From assembly GCF_003363755.1 (NCBI RefSeq), contig NZ_CP031396.1, positions 1,240,001 through 1,304,000 on the forward strand: a stretch of DNA of 64,000 nucleotides, given 5' to 3'. Source of the stretch: Pseudomonas protegens. Its GTDB lineage: Bacteria; Pseudomonadota; Gammaproteobacteria; Pseudomonadales; Pseudomonadaceae. Below the pieces are notes generated by a model. That model was not told the origin of the DNA. It worked only from the letters and a program-made list of their open reading frames with translations, and searched no databases. The translations under genes were made by a program, and so were the position numbers. The stretch's first letter is position 1. Every line of letters begins with the position of its first letter. Positions 62,768-64,000 of this stretch are shown piece by piece.

Positions 62768-64000
62768 ATGACACCCGACTCGACCCTCTACCAGATCGAG
62801 CAACAGCGCATCCGTTTCAGACGCCTGAACCTGCACCAGCAAGCCCCCGGACCCAGCACGCCGCAGCGTGGCAACTGGGGCCTGGCGTTGTCCGGGGGCG
62901 GCATCCGCAGCGCCACCTTCTGCCTCGGCGTTCTGCAAGCCATGGCCCGGGCGCCGGCACCGGCGACGGCCTCCACGGCCCCACTCCAGCCCGCGCCTGA
63001 AACCGCCACCGAGCACAGTCTGCTGTCACGCATCGACTACCTGTCCACGGTCAGTGGCGGCGGCTATATCGGCAGCTTCTTCTCCAGCCTGTTCCTTCCC
63101 GGACGCCTGCGCGAGCCCGATCCCCAGGACCCGGTGGGCCAGGCCGCCCGCGATGCCTACCAGGCGCTGCGCTTCGAGCCGCCGGGACGTATCAGCACCG
63201 GCGTCGACTACGCCCAGCAGCCCGTGGGCCAGGGCCCGGGTGCCTGGCTGCGGGAAAACGGCCGCTACCTGACGCCCACCAGCTCCGGCGACATGCTCTA
63301 TGCCCTGGCCATGACCTGGCGCAACTGGCTGTCGCTGCACGCCATGATCGGCATGCCGATCCTGTTGATGCTCAGCCTGCTGACCCTGTTCCAGGTGCTG
63401 AGTCAGGCCAGCCTGCTGCTGTGGCCGCTGATGGCCGCCCTGCTGTTCGCCCTGCCTTGCGCCGTGGCGTACTGGCTGGTGATCCCCCAAGGCGATCTGG
63501 ACCAGCCGCCAAACCTTGGCAACCCGGCCTTGCGCTTCATGCTGGCGATCGTCACCGGCCTGTGGATCGGCGGCGCCCTGGCCTATGACGTGGCCCAATG
63601 GCAGGTGGTGGGCACCCTGGCCCTTGGGGCCGCCCTGGTCGGCAGCAACGCGCTGCTGATCACCCACCGGCTGGTCCGCCGGCTGGCGGATCACCGAGAC
63701 CCGGCCAAGGACAGCACCTGCAACAACTGCGTGCGCAACTACCGGGTGCAGATCACCCGCGCCCTGGGGCGAGCCATGGCGGCAGTGGCCATTCTGGCTT
63801 TCCTGGCCCTGCTGGTGACCGGTGCCGAAGCCTTGTATCGCTACCTGCTGGACTATCAGGCCCTGGCCACGCCCCTGCTGCTGGCGCTGCTGATGTGGCT
63901 GGTGCGCCGCCTGGTGCTGCTCAAGGATGAAAAGCCGCTGCCCGGCTGGATGCGCAAACTGCCCCTGGATGTCCTGGCGCTGGTTGCCGGATGCCTGCTG
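62768..64000 (+). CDS. Large membrane-associated patatin-like protein (C-terminus outside window)
   Basis: 411 codons are present before the right window edge. It begins with the patatin oxyanion segment LALSGGGIRSATFCLGVLQAM (about 38-58) and the nucleophile region LSTVSGGGYIGSFFSSLF, with the probable Ser in TVSGGGY. A block of several hydrophobic helices (about 190-300 and from 335 on) interrupts the hydrolase domain. The catalytic Asp should lie beyond the window. Large patatins with such inserted membrane segments occur in pseudomonads without known function. AAGGAAGG precedes the ATG. Confidence 0.82.
   Translation, partial: MTPDSTLYQIEQQRIRFRRLNLHQQAPGPSTPQRGNWGLALSGGGIRSATFCLGVLQAMARAPAPATASTAPLQPAPETATEHSLLSRIDYLSTVSGGGYIGSFFSSLFLPGRLREPDPQDPVGQAARDAYQALRFEPPGRISTGVDYAQQPVGQGPGAWLRENGRYLTPTSSGDMLYALAMTWRNWLSLHAMIGMPILLMLSLLTLFQVLSQASLLLWPLMAALLFALPCAVAYWLVIPQGDLDQPPNLGNPALRFMLAIVTGLWIGGALAYDVAQWQVVGTLALGAALVGSNALLITHRLVRRLADHRDPAKDSTCNNCVRNYRVQITRALGRAMAAVAILAFLALLVTGAEALYRYLLDYQALATPLLLALLMWLVRRLVLLKDEKPLPGWMRKLPLDVLALVAGCLL

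Overview
The window is a GC-rich chromosomal segment of a Pseudomonas, most likely of the P. fluorescens complex (P. protegens/P. chlororaphis-like). The gene orders tig-clpP-clpX-lon, tRNA-Arg/His/Leu-folD, chemoreceptor-transporter-chemoreceptor next to a bqsRS/carRS-type two-component operon, the complete ddpXABCDF operon, pcs and ampR-ampC all fit that assignment. No insertion sequence, prophage, integrase or CRISPR array was seen. The repeats recognised are intergenic REP elements built on GTAGCCGCTGCCG, plus one hexanucleotide repeat.

Layout. 1-8.6 kb: core proteostasis cluster (lon, clpX, clpP, tig, all leftward), a three-tRNA operon, then folD and the penicillin-binding protein pbpG. 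8.6-15.2 kb: a degenerate C39-fold lipoprotein, TerC, an Lpp-like lipoprotein, an NhaR-type regulator, an MFS pump, the Ser/Thr transporter SstT and a DUF1993 protein. 15.3-19 kb: an AraC regulator divergent from one long gene that fuses a Baeyer-Villiger-type monooxygenase to an HSL-family esterase. 19-24.7 kb: YceH, a shikimate-dehydrogenase-like enzyme, small orphan proteins, an AI-2E/PerM-family protein and the tRNA-hydroxylation protein TrhP. 24.7-30.4 kb: two chemoreceptors, each behind a sigma-28-like promoter, flanking a YuiF-type transporter. 30.5-33.2 kb: a sensor kinase, response regulator and two tandem PepSY proteins in one overlapping operon, with a BqsR-box-like site upstream.

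33.3-46.4 kb: a patatin-like protein, queD, a nucleoside deoxyribosyltransferase-like protein, an RpiR regulator with the D,D-dipeptide operon ddpXABCDF, a Nudix hydrolase, and codB-codA behind a sigma-54-type promoter with an NtrC-like site. 46.4-56 kb: a lipoprotein, a DapF-fold protein with Ser at both catalytic Cys positions next to a secreted metal-dependent cyclase-family hydrolase, LysR, Lrp, MFS, XRE-cupin, GNAT and AraC genes. 55.8-64 kb: ampR-ampC, phosphatidylcholine synthase, a PAS-rich hybrid kinase, a TauE-family exporter, and the start of a large membrane patatin cut by the window end.

Themes. Cell-wall metabolism recurs (PbpG, DdpX with its ABC importer, AmpR-AmpC). So does nitrogen scavenging: cytosine uptake and deamination appear wired to NtrC and sigma-54, and D-Ala-D-Ala uptake and cleavage to an RpiR regulator. 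The most unusual items are the monooxygenase-esterase fusion, two enzyme folds that have lost their canonical catalytic residues, REP elements that supply the stop codons of two genes, and several legible promoter or operator signals.
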